Positions 7,952 through 18,246 are shown, counted from the first letter of the stretch. The stretch is DNA of 64,000 nucleotides from Polaromonas sp. (GCF_010365105.1 NZ_JAAFGZ010000008.1:79656-143655), one strand, 5' to 3'. The notes: generated by a model not told the origin, from the letters alone. Numbers and translations: made by a program.

Positions 7952-9403
7952 TCAGGCCATGCCGACAAACCGCAACGTCACGCGGGTGCCGGGCGAGTCC
8001 GGATGGCCCGGCAGGTCGGCGTCCTCGACCGTGATCGACGCGCCATGCTGCTGCGCGATTTCCTGCACGATGGCCAGGCCCAGGCCCGAGCCATCCACGT
8101 TGGTTCCCAGCGCACGGTAGAAGGGCTGGAACACCAGTTCGCGCTCCGACTCTGGAATGCCCGGCCCCGAGTCCTCGACGATCAGCACCAGAATGCCGCT
8201 GAAGCGGTCCACCATCAGCCGCACCGTGACATGGCCGCCCACCGGCGTGTAGTTGATGGCGTTGTCCACCAGGTTGCGCACCAGCTCGCCCAGCAGCGTC
8301 GCATTGCCTTGCAGATGGGTGGAGTCATCGCCGGCGTCCGGGCCGTCATAGCCCAGGTCGATGCGCTTGTCCAGTGCGCGCGGCACCGAGTCGGCCATGA
8401 CGTCGGAGACGATTTTCACCAGGTCCACGCGCTGCTTGGCCAGCGCCCGGCCGGTGGTTTCGGCGCGTGCCAGCGCCAGCAGCTGGTTGACGGTGTGGGT
8501 GGCGCGGATGCTGGCCTGGCCGATGTGCCGCAGCGAACTCTTGAGCTGCTCGGCATCGGTTTCGCGCTGTGCCAGGTCGGCCTGCATGCGCAGCCCGGCC
8601 AGCGGCGTCTTGAGCTGGTGCGCGGCGTCGGCCAGGAAGCGCCGCTGGGTGGACAGCGACGCTTTGAGCCGGCTCAGCAGGTCGTTGACCGAATCGACCA
8701 GCGGCACGACTTCCTCGGGCACGCCGGTTTCATCAAGCGGGCTCATGTCGTCGGGCTTGCGGGCGCGGATGCGCTTTTCCAGCTGCGCCAGCGGCTTGAT
8801 GCCGCGCACCAGCGCCAGCCATACCAGCAGCACCGCCAGCGGCAGCGTGACGAACTGCGGCACCATCGTGCCCTTGACGATCTCGGTGGCCAGCGTCTTG
8901 CGCTTTTCCAGCGTTTCGGCCACCTGCACCAGCACCGGCAGGGTGGCGGGCGTTGCGCCTTTGAGTTCCACCTTGATCCAGGTGTAGGCGACGCGAACCT
9001 CTTCGCCGAGGATGATGTCCTCGCGCAGCCGCACTTCGCCGTCGCCAGCCATTTCCTCGTCCGGCGGCGCGGGCATGGCATGTTCACCGCTCAGGTATTC
9101 GCCGCGCGTGCCCATCACCTGGTAATAAATCAGGTCGGTGTCGTCGGCCCGCAAAATCTCGCGCGCTGGTGCGGTCAGGTTGAACTGGACCTGGTTGTTC
9201 TTGACCACCAGCAGCTTGGCCAGAGCCTGCACGTTGTATTCGAGCGCCCGGTCGAAGGGCTTGCCGGCAATGTTTTGCGCCACCAGCCAGGTCAGTACCA
9301 GGCTGATAGGCCAGAGCAGCAACAGCGGCGTGAGCATCCAGTCCAGGATCTCGCCGAACAGGCTGCGCCGCTCGCGTTGAAAAAGCCTCAAGAAGGCCCC
9401 CAC
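7952..9403 (-). CDS. TctE-type sensor histidine kinase
   Basis: A 483-residue membrane sensor kinase. Transmembrane segments lie at about residues 23-45 and 180-200, enclosing an approximately 130-residue periplasmic sensor of the 2CSK_N/TctE kind. The dimerisation box with the phospho-acceptor His is FLADAAHQLKTPLAGLRMQ. The ATPase domain has LVDNAINYTP (N box), EDSGPGIP (G1) and GSGLGLAIV (G2). It is cotranscribed downstream of the response regulator at 9627-10301, though a 223-bp gap filled with repeats separates them. The only plausible start is a GTG at 9401-9403, which lies inside the GC-rich repeat. TctE kinases usually control tricarboxylate uptake; no transporter is nearby, so the signal is unknown. 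Confidence 0.92.
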   Translation of the reverse strand: MGAFLRLFQRERRSLFGEILDWMLTPLLLLWPISLVLTWLVAQNIAGKPFDRALEYNVQALAKLLVVKNNQVQFNLTAPAREILRADDTDLIYYQVMGTRGEYLSGEHAMPAPPDEEMAGDGEVRLREDIILGEEVRVAYTWIKVELKGATPATLPVLVQVAETLEKRKTLATEIVKGTMVPQFVTLPLAVLLVWLALVRGIKPLAQLEKRIRARKPDDMSPLDETGVPEEVVPLVDSVNDLLSRLKASLSTQRRFLADAAHQLKTPLAGLRMQADLAQRETDAEQLKSSLRHIGQASIRATHTVNQLLALARAETTGRALAKQRVDLVKIVSDVMADSVPRALDKRIDLGYDGPDAGDDSTHLQGNATLLGELVRNLVDNAINYTPVGGHVTVRLMVDRFSGILVLIVEDSGPGIPESERELVFQPFYRALGTNVDGSGLGLAIVQEIAQQHGASITVEDADLPGHPDSPGTRVTLRFVGMA

Positions 9404-9626
9404 GGTCGCTCACTGCGTGTAGCTCCCTGCCCCACGAGGGGGCCGCCCGCCTGCAGTCCGGCAAAGCCGGCCCTGCGGCTTGAACTGGCGAAGGCGGATT
9501 CGAATGGCACGCTGGGCATGGCGTTGCAAGCAGGGGCCGCGGGACTGGCTTTGCCAGACCGCATGCGCAGTGGCCCCCCCGGGGGGCAGCGAACCACACG
9601 AAGTGGGGAGCGTGGGGGCACCATTT
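9391..9626. repeat. GC-rich approximately 102-bp repeat, inverted pair between two-component genes
   Basis: Two diverged copies of the GC-rich repeat face each other. The left copy (about 9391-9480) reads GGCCCCCACGGTCGCTCACT and onward; the right copy (about 9535-9622) ends GGGGAGCGTGGGGGC. Each has a C-run/G-run hairpin core. Close relatives are at 31130-31358 and, in frame, at 54299-54604. The left copy overlaps the first codons of the sensor kinase. Confidence 0.8.
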
Positions 9627-10301
9627 CTAGCCTGGGATTTTTTCTAGGCAGTAGCCCAGCCCGCGCACGGTGGCGATGCGCACCGGGCCTTTTTCGATCT
9701 TCTTGCGCAGCCGGTGGATATACACCTCGATGGCGTTGTTGCTGACTTCCTCGCCCCATTCGCACAGCCGCTCGACCAACTGGTCCTTGCTGACGAGGCG
9801 GCCGACGCGCTGCAGCAGCACCTCCAGCAGGCCGAGTTCGCGCGCCGACAGCTCGATCATCTGGCCGTCGAAGGTCGCCACCCGGCCGGCCTGGTCATAG
9901 ATCAGCGGGCCGTGCTTGATGGTGCTGCTCGCGCCGCCCATGCCCCGGCGTACCAGCGCGCGCACCCGCGCCTCCAGCTCCTGCAGCGAAAACGGCTTGG
10001 CCATGTAATCGTCGGCGCCGTAGTCCAGCCCCTTGACGCGCTCCTCGACGCTGTCGGCTGCCGTCAGGATCAGCACCGGCAGCGTGGAGCCGCGTGCGCG
10101 CAGGCGCTTGAGCACCTCCAGGCCGTGCATTTTCGGCAGGCCCAGGTCCAGGATCAGCAGGTCGAATTCAGTGTTGGTGAGCAGGGCGGCATCGGCTTCG
10201 GTGCCGCTGGCCACATGGTCGGCGGCAGCGCCGGACGCGCGCAGCGTGCGCAGCAAGCCATCGGCCAGAACCTGGTCGTCTTCGGCAATCAAGATACGCA
10301 T
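9627..10301 (-). CDS. OmpR/TctD-family response regulator
   Basis: A 224-residue DNA-binding response regulator. The receiver domain has the acidic pocket IAEDDQ, the phospho-acceptor Asp in LLILDLGLP, Thr in LILTAAD and Lys in MAKPFS. The C-terminal winged helix of OmpR type includes LSARELGLLEVLL and the recognition region NAIEVYIHRLRKKIE. It is first in the pair with the TctE-like kinase, and would regulate targets after phosphorylation. The start ATG at 10301 gives the canonical MRILIAEDD. The 154-bp upstream gap to the MarR gene stop should hold its promoter. Targets are unknown. Confidence 0.93.
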   Translation of the reverse strand: MRILIAEDDQVLADGLLRTLRASGAAADHVASGTEADAALLTNTEFDLLILDLGLPKMHGLEVLKRLRARGSTLPVLILTAADSVEERVKGLDYGADDYMAKPFSLQELEARVRALVRRGMGGASSTIKHGPLIYDQAGRVATFDGQMIELSARELGLLEVLLQRVGRLVSKDQLVERLCEWGEEVSNNAIEVYIHRLRKKIEKGPVRIATVRGLGYCLEKIPG

Positions 10302-10455
10302 GGACTTGTCTCCCAGAAATCAGCCGCATCAAGGCGTGCGGAATGAAAGTTATTTTCCCTTCGGATTTTAGGCTTCGGGTGGGGGTATTTACCGGGTCGG
10401 CCCACAGATTGGCGCGGGCACGTTGCGGATGCGCCTGCACAGGCGCCGGGGCCGC

Positions 10456-10953
10456 TCAGGGACCGGCATAGGCTTCCAGGCCGAGCGCCACCACGGTCGC
10501 CACATCGTCGCCCACCGCCTGCCGGAATTCATCTTCGGCCTGCGCCACGGCGCAGCGAAAAGCCTCCAGCCACGCCAGGCCGGATTCGGTGAACACCACG
10601 CGCCGGGCGCGCCGGTCGTAGGGGTCGGCTTCGCGCCTGACGATGCCCCAGGCTTCGCACTGATCGACCAGGTCGCCCATGGCTTGTTTGCTCATGCCGG
10701 CACTGAGCGCCAGGTCGGTCAGGCGCGAGCCGCCCACGGCCAGGTGCCGCGTGATGTGGATGTGCGCCGCCCCGACCTGGTCGCGCGCCGCCAGGTTGGA
10801 CAGCGCCAGCGGCACCTCGATGCTGCCGGCCATCAGCGCCAGCACCCGCGCGTCAAAACGGCGCAGCGCCTCGCCCATCAAGCGGCCCAGGTGCGTCAGC
10901 CGCCAGGTGGTGTCGTAGCCCGCATGGGCGCTTGAGAGGGTTGTTTCATCCAT
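10456..10953 (-). CDS. MarR-family transcriptional regulator
   Basis: A 165-residue winged-helix regulator. The DNA-binding core includes LTDLALSAGMSKQAMGDLVD, followed by the wing segment EADPYDRRARRVVFTESG, typical of MarR. It is divergent from recA, with 188 bp between the starts. An imperfect 19-bp palindrome lies only seven bases upstream of its start (10960-10978), consistent with autoregulation. It ends before the response regulator gene on the same strand. The ligand and other targets are unknown; there is no obvious divergent target except recA, which is under LexA-type control. Confidence 0.88.
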   Translation of the reverse strand: MDETTLSSAHAGYDTTWRLTHLGRLMGEALRRFDARVLALMAGSIEVPLALSNLAARDQVGAAHIHITRHLAVGGSRLTDLALSAGMSKQAMGDLVDQCEAWGIVRREADPYDRRARRVVFTESGLAWLEAFRCAVAQAEDEFRQAVGDDVATVVALGLEAYAGP

Positions 10954-10959
10954 CCGGCC

Positions 10960-10978
10960 ATGCTAACTGAGTCAGCAT
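10960..10978. promoter_or_regulatory. Candidate MarR operator palindrome
   Basis: ATGCTAACTGAGTCAGCAT is an imperfect palindrome (arms ATGCTAACT / AGTCAGCAT) directly in front of the MarR gene start at 10953. A half-site-like AAACTGACT follows at about 10991. Autoregulation through such a site is common in the family; binding is inferred. Confidence 0.5.
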
Positions 10979-11038
10979 GATTTCATCAGGCAAACTGACT
11001 AAAAACAGGGTTTACTTTGACCTATGTTGCCCATAAAG

Positions 11039-11058
11039 TACTGTTCATGCACCCAGTA
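11039..11058 (+). promoter_or_regulatory. LexA (SOS) box of recA
   Basis: TACTGTTCATGCACCCAGTA matches the CTGT-N8-ACAG LexA consensus with one mismatch (CCAG for ACAG) and has flanking TA on both sides. It lies 83 bases upstream of the recA start, where an SOS operator is expected. Confidence 0.75.
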
Positions 11059-11141
11059 CTGCAGCCAACAGCAGTCTGAAATTCTTGGTGAAAAAGGCGT
11101 GCAAAAACTTTTTACCCCGTTGATTTTTAAGGAAATTTGTC

Positions 11142-12305
11142 ATGGACGCACCGAACAAGACCGCTCCCGGCCTGAACACCGAAAAAGCCAAGGCGCTGGC
11201 CGCCGCGCTGGCCCAGATTGAAAAACAATTTGGCAAAGGCACCATCATGAAGCTGGGCGCCGGCGAGGTGATTGAAGACATCCAGGTGGTGTCAACCGGC
11301 TCGCTGGGCCTCGATATTGCGCTGGGCGTCGGCGGCCTGCCGCGTGGCCGGGTGGTTGAAATCTACGGCCCCGAGTCGTCAGGCAAGACCACGCTGACGC
11401 TGCAGGTGATTGCCGAAATGCAGAAAATCGGCGGCACCTGCGCCTTCGTCGATGCCGAGCACGCGCTGGACATCCAGTACGCGCAAAAGCTCGGCGTCAA
11501 CCTGCAGGAGTTGCTGATCTCGCAGCCCGACACCGGCGAGCAGGCGCTGGAAATCGTCGATTCGCTGACCCGCTCGGGCGCGGTGGACCTGATCGTCATC
11601 GACTCGGTGGCGGCACTCACGCCCAAGGCCGAACTCGAAGGCGAGATGGGCGACTCGCTGCCCGGCCTGCAGGCGCGTTTGATGAGCCAGGCGCTGCGCA
11701 AGCTGACCGCCACCATCAAGAAGGCCAACTGCATGGTGATCTTCATCAACCAGATCCGCATGAAGATTGGTGTGATGTTTGGCAGCCCGGAGACCACGAC
11801 CGGCGGCAACGCGCTGAAGTTCTACGCCTCGGTGCGGCTGGACATCCGCCGCATCGGCTCGATCAAGAAGGGCGACGAGGTCATCGGCAATGAAACCCGC
11901 GTCAAGGTGGTGAAGAACAAGGTCGCCTCGCCGTTCAAGATGGCCGAGTTCGACATCCTGTATGGCGAGGGCATCAGCCGGCTGGGCGAAGTGCTCGACC
12001 TGGGTGTGGCTGGCCACATCGTTGAAAAAGCCGGTGCCTGGTATGCCTACAACGGCGAAAAAATCGGCCAGGGCCGCGACAACTCACGCGAATTCCTGAA
12101 GGAAAACCCGGCGCTGGCCATCGAGATCGAGAACAAGGTGCGCGAATCGCTGGGCATTCCGCCGGTCCAGGCTGCGCAAGGCAGCGCCGAACCTGAGAAA
12201 GCCGCCAAGCCCGAGAAAGCCGAAAAGGCGGAAAAGCCTTTGAAGGCGACTGCCGACAAAGCACTGATGGCGCCTTTGCCGCCGGTCGCGCCGATCGCGT
12301 CCTGA
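11142..12305 (+). CDS. recA: Recombinase RecA
   Basis: A 387-residue RecA that forms filaments on single-stranded DNA, drives strand exchange and triggers LexA autocleavage. Walker A is GPESSGKTT and Walker B is in [10 protein letters not shown]; the L2 loop region [20 protein letters not shown] is conserved. The core is almost identical in layout to the 352-residue E. coli protein, but the C-terminal tail is about 35 residues longer and rich in Lys, Ala, Pro and Glu ([11 protein letters not shown]), whereas the E. coli tail is short and acidic. Start ATG at 11142 follows AAGGAAATTTGTC. A LexA box lies upstream, and recX follows after 112 bp. Confidence 0.99.
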   Translation: MDAPNKTAPGLNTEKAKALAAALAQIEKQFGKGTIMKLGAGEVIEDIQVVSTGSLGLDIALGVGGLPRGRVVEIYGPESSGKTTLTLQVIAEMQKIGGTCAFVDAEHALDIQYAQKLGVNLQELLISQPDTGEQALEIVDSLTRSGAVDLIVIDSVAALTPKAELEGEMGDSLPGLQARLMSQALRKLTATIKKANCMVIFINQIRMKIGVMFGSPETTTGGNALKFYASVRLDIRRIGSIKKGDEVIGNETRVKVVKNKVASPFKMAEFDILYGEGISRLGEVLDLGVAGHIVEKAGAWYAYNGEKIGQGRDNSREFLKENPALAIEIENKVRESLGIPPVQAAQGSAEPEKAAKPEKAEKAEKPLKATADKALMAPLPPVAPIAS

Positions 12306-12315
12306 GCCGGTTTTA

Positions 12316-12378
12316 CATGCCAAATCAGGCTTTTTCGCAGTCTCCACGGGCGCAAGCAGCTATTGAAAGCATAGCTGT
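12316..12378 (-). repeat. ATAGCTG-family dispersed repeat, copy 3 (minus orientation)
   Basis: Between recA and recX. Read on the minus strand it gives AATAGCTGCTTGCGCCCGTG followed by GACTGCGAAAAAGCC, the canonical family order. It may affect recA-recX read-through. Confidence 0.75.
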
Positions 12379-12417
12379 CATGTGCGACGCAATAACGTCT
12401 TGCGCGGGAGCCGCCGC

Positions 12418-12897
12418 ATGAACGAAGCCAAACCCGCCGTCCGCGCGGGCTTTGGCCTGTCGCTCAAGGGCCGCGCGCTGCGTTACCTGGCCGGCCGCGA
12501 ACATTCGCGCGCCGAACTGGAACGCAAGCTGAAAGACCATGAGGAAACGCTGGGCCAGCTGGCGCAGGTGCTTGATGAGCTGCAGGCCAAGGATTTCATC
12601 AGCGAAGCGCGGGTTGTCGAATCGGTCATCAACCGTCGTTCCGGCCGGTTTGGTGCTTCACGCATCAAGTACGAGCTTCTGAACAAGGGGCTGGGCGCCG
12701 AAGCGGTGGCAGAGGCCGTCAATCGCCTCAAAAGCAGCGAACTCGAACGCGCCCAGGCCATCTGGCGCAAAAAGTTTGACGGGCCAGCGCCGGATGCCGC
12801 CGCCCGCGCCAAACAGATGCGCTTCCTGGCAGCCCGGGGCTTTGGCGGCGACGTGATTCGCCGCGTGGTGTCGCACGCTGGCGCCGACGAGGACTGA
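12418..12897 (+). CDS. recX: RecA regulatory protein RecX
   Basis: A 159-residue helical-repeat protein that binds RecA filaments and restrains their activity. It shows the RecX pattern: RALRYLAGREHSRAELERKL, then ELQAKDFISEARVVESVINR and a third repeat ending FLAARGFGGDVIRRVV. I chose ATG 12418 (MNEAKPAV); an in-frame upstream start at 12382 lies in the repeat-bearing spacer and adds 12 unlikely residues. The position directly after recA is typical. The downstream gene is convergent. Confidence 0.94.
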   Translation: MNEAKPAVRAGFGLSLKGRALRYLAGREHSRAELERKLKDHEETLGQLAQVLDELQAKDFISEARVVESVINRRSGRFGASRIKYELLNKGLGAEAVAEAVNRLKSSELERAQAIWRKKFDGPAPDAAARAKQMRFLAARGFGGDVIRRVVSHAGADED

Positions 12898-13005
12898 CGA
12901 AGCCGCCCTGCAGGCCAGATTGGTGCAGTGTCATCCGGCATCCCCGCTTTTGACCGCAGCCCAGCAACCAGGAAACGTCGGCTTGGGCCGCGCCAAGCCG
13001 GCGCG

Positions 13006-14139
13006 TCACGCCTGGTCGGGCGCGGGCGGAATCAGCACGAACTTGCCGACATGGGTCTTGTCCAGAAACGCGCGTTGCGCCTGCGCGATCTGCGCCAGCG
13101 CAAAGCTTTGCGCCACCAGCGGCTGCAACTCGCCGCGCTCGATGTAGGACACCAGGTTGGCAAACACCGGCTCGTCCCAGGCCGTGCAGCCCAGCAGTGT
13201 GAGGTTTTTCAGGTAAAGCGTGCGCAGGTCCAGCGTCACCAGCGGACCGGCAATCGCACCCGACGAGACATAGCGGCCGCCGGGTTTGAGCAGCTTGAGC
13301 ATGTCGCCAAATGCCGGCCCCGCGACGTTGTCCACCACCAGGTCCACCGTGTTCTCGCCCAGGCAGGCCACCAGGTCGTCATCGCGCGCCACCACGCGGT
13401 CGGCGCCCAGCGACTTCACGTGCGCCATCTTGGATTTTCCCGCAATGGCCGTGACGCTGGCGCCGCGCCGCCTGGCCAGTTGCACCACCGCCGAACCGAC
13501 GCCGCCCGACGCGCCTGCCACCACCACCTGCTCGCCCGCGCGCAAATTGGCCCGGTGCAGCATGTTCTCGGCGGTGCCGTACGCACACGGGATGGTGGCC
13601 AGTTCGGCGTCGCTCCAGTCACTGTGGACCACAAACACCTCGCTGGCGGGTACCTTGACGAACTGCGCGAAGGCGCCGTCAAAGTCCGAACCCATCCAGA
13701 GGTTGTCCAGAGAGCCGAAGCCCGAGGGCCGCATGCTGGGGCGAACCAGCACGCGCTGACCGATCAGGCGCGCGTTGCCGCCCGGGGCGACGGCCACGAC
13801 GCGGCCGCAGCAGTCGGTTCCCTGGATGAAGGGGAAGGGCGTGGGCTGACCCCAGCCGCCGTCAGGTATGGGGCTGGCGGCGTTGGCCTTCACCGCGGTT
13901 GCCGCGTCTTGCGTAGCCGTGGTGACTGCGGCCGAGTACCAGCCCAGTCGGGTGTTGATGTCGGTGTTGTTGACACTGGACGCCAGCACCTGCAGCAGTA
14001 CCTCGCCCGGCCCCGGCACAGGAACCGGGACGTCCCGGTAGACCAGCTGCTCGTAACCGCCGTGGCCGGTGGTGACCACCGCCTTCATCGTGGGCTGGCT
14101 GGCTTTCAGGGCAAAGCGCTTGGGGTCTTGAGGTGTCAT
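13006..14139 (-). CDS. Zinc-type alcohol dehydrogenase / quinone oxidoreductase-like protein
   Basis: A 377-residue medium-chain dehydrogenase/reductase. It has a GroES-like N-terminus (VPVPVPGPGEVLLQVLASSVNNTDINTR split over the fold) and a Rossmann domain with VVAGASGGVGSAVVQLARRR, the AxxGxxGxxG cofactor-binding motif. The segment IQGTDCCGRVV matches the family's GxDxxGxV region. It is NADPH- or NADH-dependent by family; the substrate is unknown. It lies 12 bases downstream of argC on the same strand and is probably cotranscribed, though it has no evident role in arginine synthesis. The true start could be a few residues later (MKAVVTTG). Confidence 0.88.
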   Translation of the reverse strand: MTPQDPKRFALKASQPTMKAVVTTGHGGYEQLVYRDVPVPVPGPGEVLLQVLASSVNNTDINTRLGWYSAAVTTATQDAATAVKANAASPIPDGGWGQPTPFPFIQGTDCCGRVVAVAPGGNARLIGQRVLVRPSMRPSGFGSLDNLWMGSDFDGAFAQFVKVPASEVFVVHSDWSDAELATIPCAYGTAENMLHRANLRAGEQVVVAGASGGVGSAVVQLARRRGASVTAIAGKSKMAHVKSLGADRVVARDDDLVACLGENTVDLVVDNVAGPAFGDMLKLLKPGGRYVSSGAIAGPLVTLDLRTLYLKNLTLLGCTAWDEPVFANLVSYIERGELQPLVAQSFALAQIAQAQRAFLDKTHVGKFVLIPPAPDQA

Positions 14140-14151
14140 GACTGCCAGGGT

Positions 14152-15063
14152 TCAAAGCCCCAGCATCAGCTTGAGGTTCTGCACCGCCGCACCCGATGCG
14201 CCCTTGCCCAGGTTGTCCAGCCGCGCCACCAGCACCGCATGGTGGTAGCTGTCATTGCCAAACACCCGCAATTCCATCTTGTTCGTGTCCTTGAGCGCCA
14301 GTGCATCGAGCTTGCCCGATTCGGGCGCGGCTTCGACGGTCACCCATTCGCTGCCGGCATAGTGGCTGGACAATACGTCATGCAGATGCGCGGCGCTCGG
14401 CTGGTCGGGCAGCAGGTCCAGGTGCAGCGGCAACTGCACCAGCATGCCCTGGATGAAATTGCCCACCGAGGGAATGAACACCGGCCGACGGCGCATGCCG
14501 GTGTACTTCATGATTTCGGGCAGGTGCTTGTGTTCCAGGCTCAGGCCATACAGCTCGAACGCGGGTGCGGTGCCGGCTTCATAAGCCTCGATCATCTGGC
14601 GGCCGCCGCCGGAATAACCGCTGACCGCTGGCAGGCTCAGGGGAAAGTCGGCCGGCATCAGACCCGCATCGACCAGCGGCCGTATCAGCGCAATCGCGCC
14701 GGTGGCGTAACAACCCGGGTTGGCCACGCGGTCGGCTGCCATGACGGCTTCGCGCTGGCCTGCCATCAATTCGGGAAACCCGAACACCCAGCCTGGCGCC
14801 GTACGGTGCGCCGTGGAAGCGTCGATGATCTTCGGTTTTTTGCCCGGCAGCGAGTCGATCATGGCCACCGATTCACGTGCTGCATCGTCGTGCAGGCACA
14901 AGATCACCAGGTCCACCTGCGCCATCAGGTCGCGTTTGGCAGACGGGTCCTTGCGCAATTCGGCGGCAATGCTGACCAGTTCGATCTGCGGCATGGCCTG
15001 CAGACGCTCACGAATCTGCAGGCCGGTGGTGCCGGCTTCGCCGTCGATAAAAATTTTGGGCAT
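14152..15063 (-). CDS. argC: N-acetyl-gamma-glutamyl-phosphate reductase (type 2)
   Basis: A 303-residue arginine-biosynthesis enzyme that reduces N-acetylglutamyl phosphate to its semialdehyde with NADPH. The N-terminal motif [14 protein letters not shown] is typical of the shorter, type 2 ArgC (about 310 residues). The catalytic cysteine is in [11 protein letters not shown], and [12 protein letters not shown] follows. Start ATG at 15063 (MPKIFIDG) is preferred over the upstream in-frame codon at 15102, which adds 13 poorly conserved residues. It is divergent from sucC, with 241 bp between, and upstream of the MDR oxidoreductase. Confidence 0.95.
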   Translation of the reverse strand: MPKIFIDGEAGTTGLQIRERLQAMPQIELVSIAAELRKDPSAKRDLMAQVDLVILCLHDDAARESVAMIDSLPGKKPKIIDASTAHRTAPGWVFGFPELMAGQREAVMAADRVANPGCYATGAIALIRPLVDAGLMPADFPLSLPAVSGYSGGGRQMIEAYEAGTAPAFELYGLSLEHKHLPEIMKYTGMRRRPVFIPSVGNFIQGMLVQLPLHLDLLPDQPSAAHLHDVLSSHYAGSEWVTVEAAPESGKLDALALKDTNKMELRVFGNDSYHHAVLVARLDNLGKGASGAAVQNLKLMLGL

Positions 15064-15304
15064 AAATACTTTCAAGCTAAGACCACTGTTTCGCAGGGCC
15101 AATATTCAGGGTTCGGTTTCTCGTGCCTGTCTGTGTAAGAACCATATAAGTTTGGTGCGTCGCAGCATGATACAGTTCCGTGCTGCTGCCTGCAGTAAAC
15201 GCTAACATGCTGGTTTTGCGCCGATATGGCCTGTTTTTCACTTCCCAACAGCCTTGCCCAGCTCCTGTTGCACCCCTCTTCTTACTGAATCCTGAAGGTT
15301 TTTC

Positions 15305-16468
<1,164 letters not shown>

Positions 16469-16533
16469 TTTTGCGGGACAGACCGCAGACTGCGCAGCAG
16501 TCCAGCTCTGTCCCCAACTGAACAGGTAACCCC

Positions 16534-17427
16534 ATGTCGATCTACATCAACAAAAACACCAAAGTCATCACGCAAGGCATTACCGGCAAGACCGGTCAAT
16601 TCCACACCCGCATGTGCCGTGACTACGCGAACGGCAAAGAAGCCTTTGTGGCGGGCGTGAACCCCAAGCGCGCCGGCGAAGACTTCGAAGGCATCCCGAT
16701 TTTTGCCAACGTGAGCGAAGCGGCCAATGCCACTGGCGCGACCGTGTCGGTGATCTACGTGCCGCCTGCTGGTGCCGCCGCTGCCATCTGGGAAGCCGTC
16801 GAGGCCAACCTGGACCTGGCCATCTGCATCACCGAAGGCATCCCGGTCAAGGACATGCTCGAAGTGCGCAACCGCATGAAGGCCAAGGAAGCCGCTGGCG
16901 GCAAGCGCACGCTGCTGCTGGGCCCCAACTGCCCCGGCCTGATCACGCCTGAAGAGATCAAGATCGGCATCATGCCCGGCCACATCCACCGCAAGGGCCG
17001 CATCGGCGTCGTGTCGCGTTCAGGCACGCTGACCTATGAAGCCGTCGCACAACTGACCGAAATCGGCCTGGGCCAGTCCACAGCTGTCGGCATTGGCGGC
17101 GACCCGATCAATGGCCTCAAGCACATTGACGTGATGCGCGCCTTCAACGACGACCCGGACACCGACGCCGTCATCATGATTGGCGAAATCGGCGGCCCGG
17201 ACGAAGCCGAAGCCGCTGAATGGTGCAAGCTCAACATGAAAAAACCCATCGTCGGCTTCATCGCCGGCGTGACGGCTCCAGCCGGCAAGCGCATGGGCCA
17301 TGCCGGTGCCTTGATTTCTGGCGGTGCCGACACGGCCGATGCCAAGCTGGCCATCATGGAAGCCTGCGGCTTCACCATCACGCGCAATCCGTCGGAAATG
17401 GCAAAGCTGCTCAAAGCTTTGCTGTAA
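16534..17427 (+). CDS. sucD: Succinyl-CoA synthetase alpha subunit
   Basis: A 297-residue CoA-binding subunit that carries the phosphohistidine intermediate. It has the CoA-binding Rossmann region QGITGKTGQFHT and the active-site His in GKRMGHAGALISGG. LLGPNCPGLITP is a family signature. The length is close to E. coli SucD (289). It is downstream of sucC, and a hairpin with a T-run at 17488-17525 ends the unit. Confidence 0.98.
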   Translation: MSIYINKNTKVITQGITGKTGQFHTRMCRDYANGKEAFVAGVNPKRAGEDFEGIPIFANVSEAANATGATVSVIYVPPAGAAAAIWEAVEANLDLAICITEGIPVKDMLEVRNRMKAKEAAGGKRTLLLGPNCPGLITPEEIKIGIMPGHIHRKGRIGVVSRSGTLTYEAVAQLTEIGLGQSTAVGIGGDPINGLKHIDVMRAFNDDPDTDAVIMIGEIGGPDEAEAAEWCKLNMKKPIVGFIAGVTAPAGKRMGHAGALISGGADTADAKLAIMEACGFTITRNPSEMAKLLKALL

Positions 17428-17487
17428 ACAGGCGCGCGCACCCGCAGGGTATGGCGCAAGCTGACGCAGACTGCGGTTAGCCACAAT

Positions 17488-17525
17488 AGAAAGGCCGGTT
17501 GTCATCGTTGACAATCGGTCTTTTT
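17488..17525 (+). terminator. Rho-independent terminator after sucCD
   Basis: AAAGGCCGGTTGTC pairs with GACAATCGGTCTTT around the loop ATCGTT, followed by TTTTTCATTT. It ends 20 bases before the TerC gene, so it could also attenuate that gene. Confidence 0.75.
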
Positions 17526-17544
17526 CATTTCTCAAGAGGTTTCC

Positions 17545-18246
17545 ATGGAAGAGTTCATGACGGCCAGCTTCTGGCTGGCAGTGGGGCAGATCATCATGAT
17601 CGACATTCTGCTGGGGGGCGACAACGCCGTGGTCATAGCTCTGGCCTGCCGAAACCTTCCCGCCCAGCAACGCACCAAGGGCATCATTTACGGGACGGCC
17701 GGTGCCATCGTCCTGCGGGTGATCCTGATTGCCTTCGCGCTGGCGCTGCTGTCCATTCCCTACCTGAAGATCGTCGGCGCCCTTTTGCTGCTGTGGATAG
17801 GCGTAAAGCTGCTGGTCCCGGAAGATGAAGGTGAACACAACATCAACTCCAGCGACAAGCTCTGGGGCGCGGTCAAGACCGTCATCATTGCCGACCTGGT
17901 CATGAGCGTGGACAACGTGCTGGCAATTGCCGGCGCGGCGCAGGGTGCGCATCAGGAGCACCAGCTGGCACTGGTGATTTTTGGCCTGCTGGTGAGCATT
18001 CCCATCATCATAGGAGGCAGCCAGCTCGTGCTGAAGCTGATGGAACGCTTTCCGGTTGTCATCACCCTGGGCGCCATGCTGCTCGGCTGGATTGCCGGCC
18101 AGATGGCTTACACCGATCCGGCCTTCAAGCCTTACCTGCCCGAAGGCGCGTACTGGGGGTATGCCGTGGCCGCTGCCGGCGCGCTGCTGGTGCTGGTGAT
18201 GGGCAAGGTGATACAGGCCGGCAGAAAGCCGGCTGGCGCGGGCTGA
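17545..18246 (+). CDS. TerC family integral membrane protein (YjbE type)
   Basis: A 233-residue protein with about seven hydrophobic segments. The TerC family signatures are two intramembrane acidic motifs: LLGGDNAVVIAL near residue 25 and VMSVDNVLAIAG near residue 115, separated by a cytoplasmic loop (EDEGEHNINSSDKLWG). TerC proteins are linked to metal ion export or metalation of exported proteins. The 117-bp leader has a terminator but none of the conserved manganese-riboswitch blocks seen upstream of the second TerC gene at 28430. Start ATG at 17545 follows AAGAGG. Confidence 0.88.
   Translation: MEEFMTASFWLAVGQIIMIDILLGGDNAVVIALACRNLPAQQRTKGIIYGTAGAIVLRVILIAFALALLSIPYLKIVGALLLLWIGVKLLVPEDEGEHNINSSDKLWGAVKTVIIADLVMSVDNVLAIAGAAQGAHQEHQLALVIFGLLVSIPIIIGGSQLVLKLMERFPVVITLGAMLLGWIAGQMAYTDPAFKPYLPEGAYWGYAVAAAGALLVLVMGKVIQAGRKPAGAG

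Noticed and set aside
7760..9745. A 661-residue open frame on the plus strand opposite the sensor kinase
   Set aside because: High-GC codon bias leaves the antisense frame open; the composition (many Gln, His, Arg) has no family features and the minus strand encodes a clear kinase.
12928..15138. A 736-residue plus-strand frame opposite the oxidoreductase and argC
   Set aside because: Shadow frame: both minus-strand genes have full conserved motifs, and the antisense product is low-complexity His/Gln/Arg.
17428..17544. Possible second manganese riboswitch before the first TerC gene
   Set aside because: The leader lacks GGGGAGUAG and GCAAGACC blocks; only a terminator hairpin is present.
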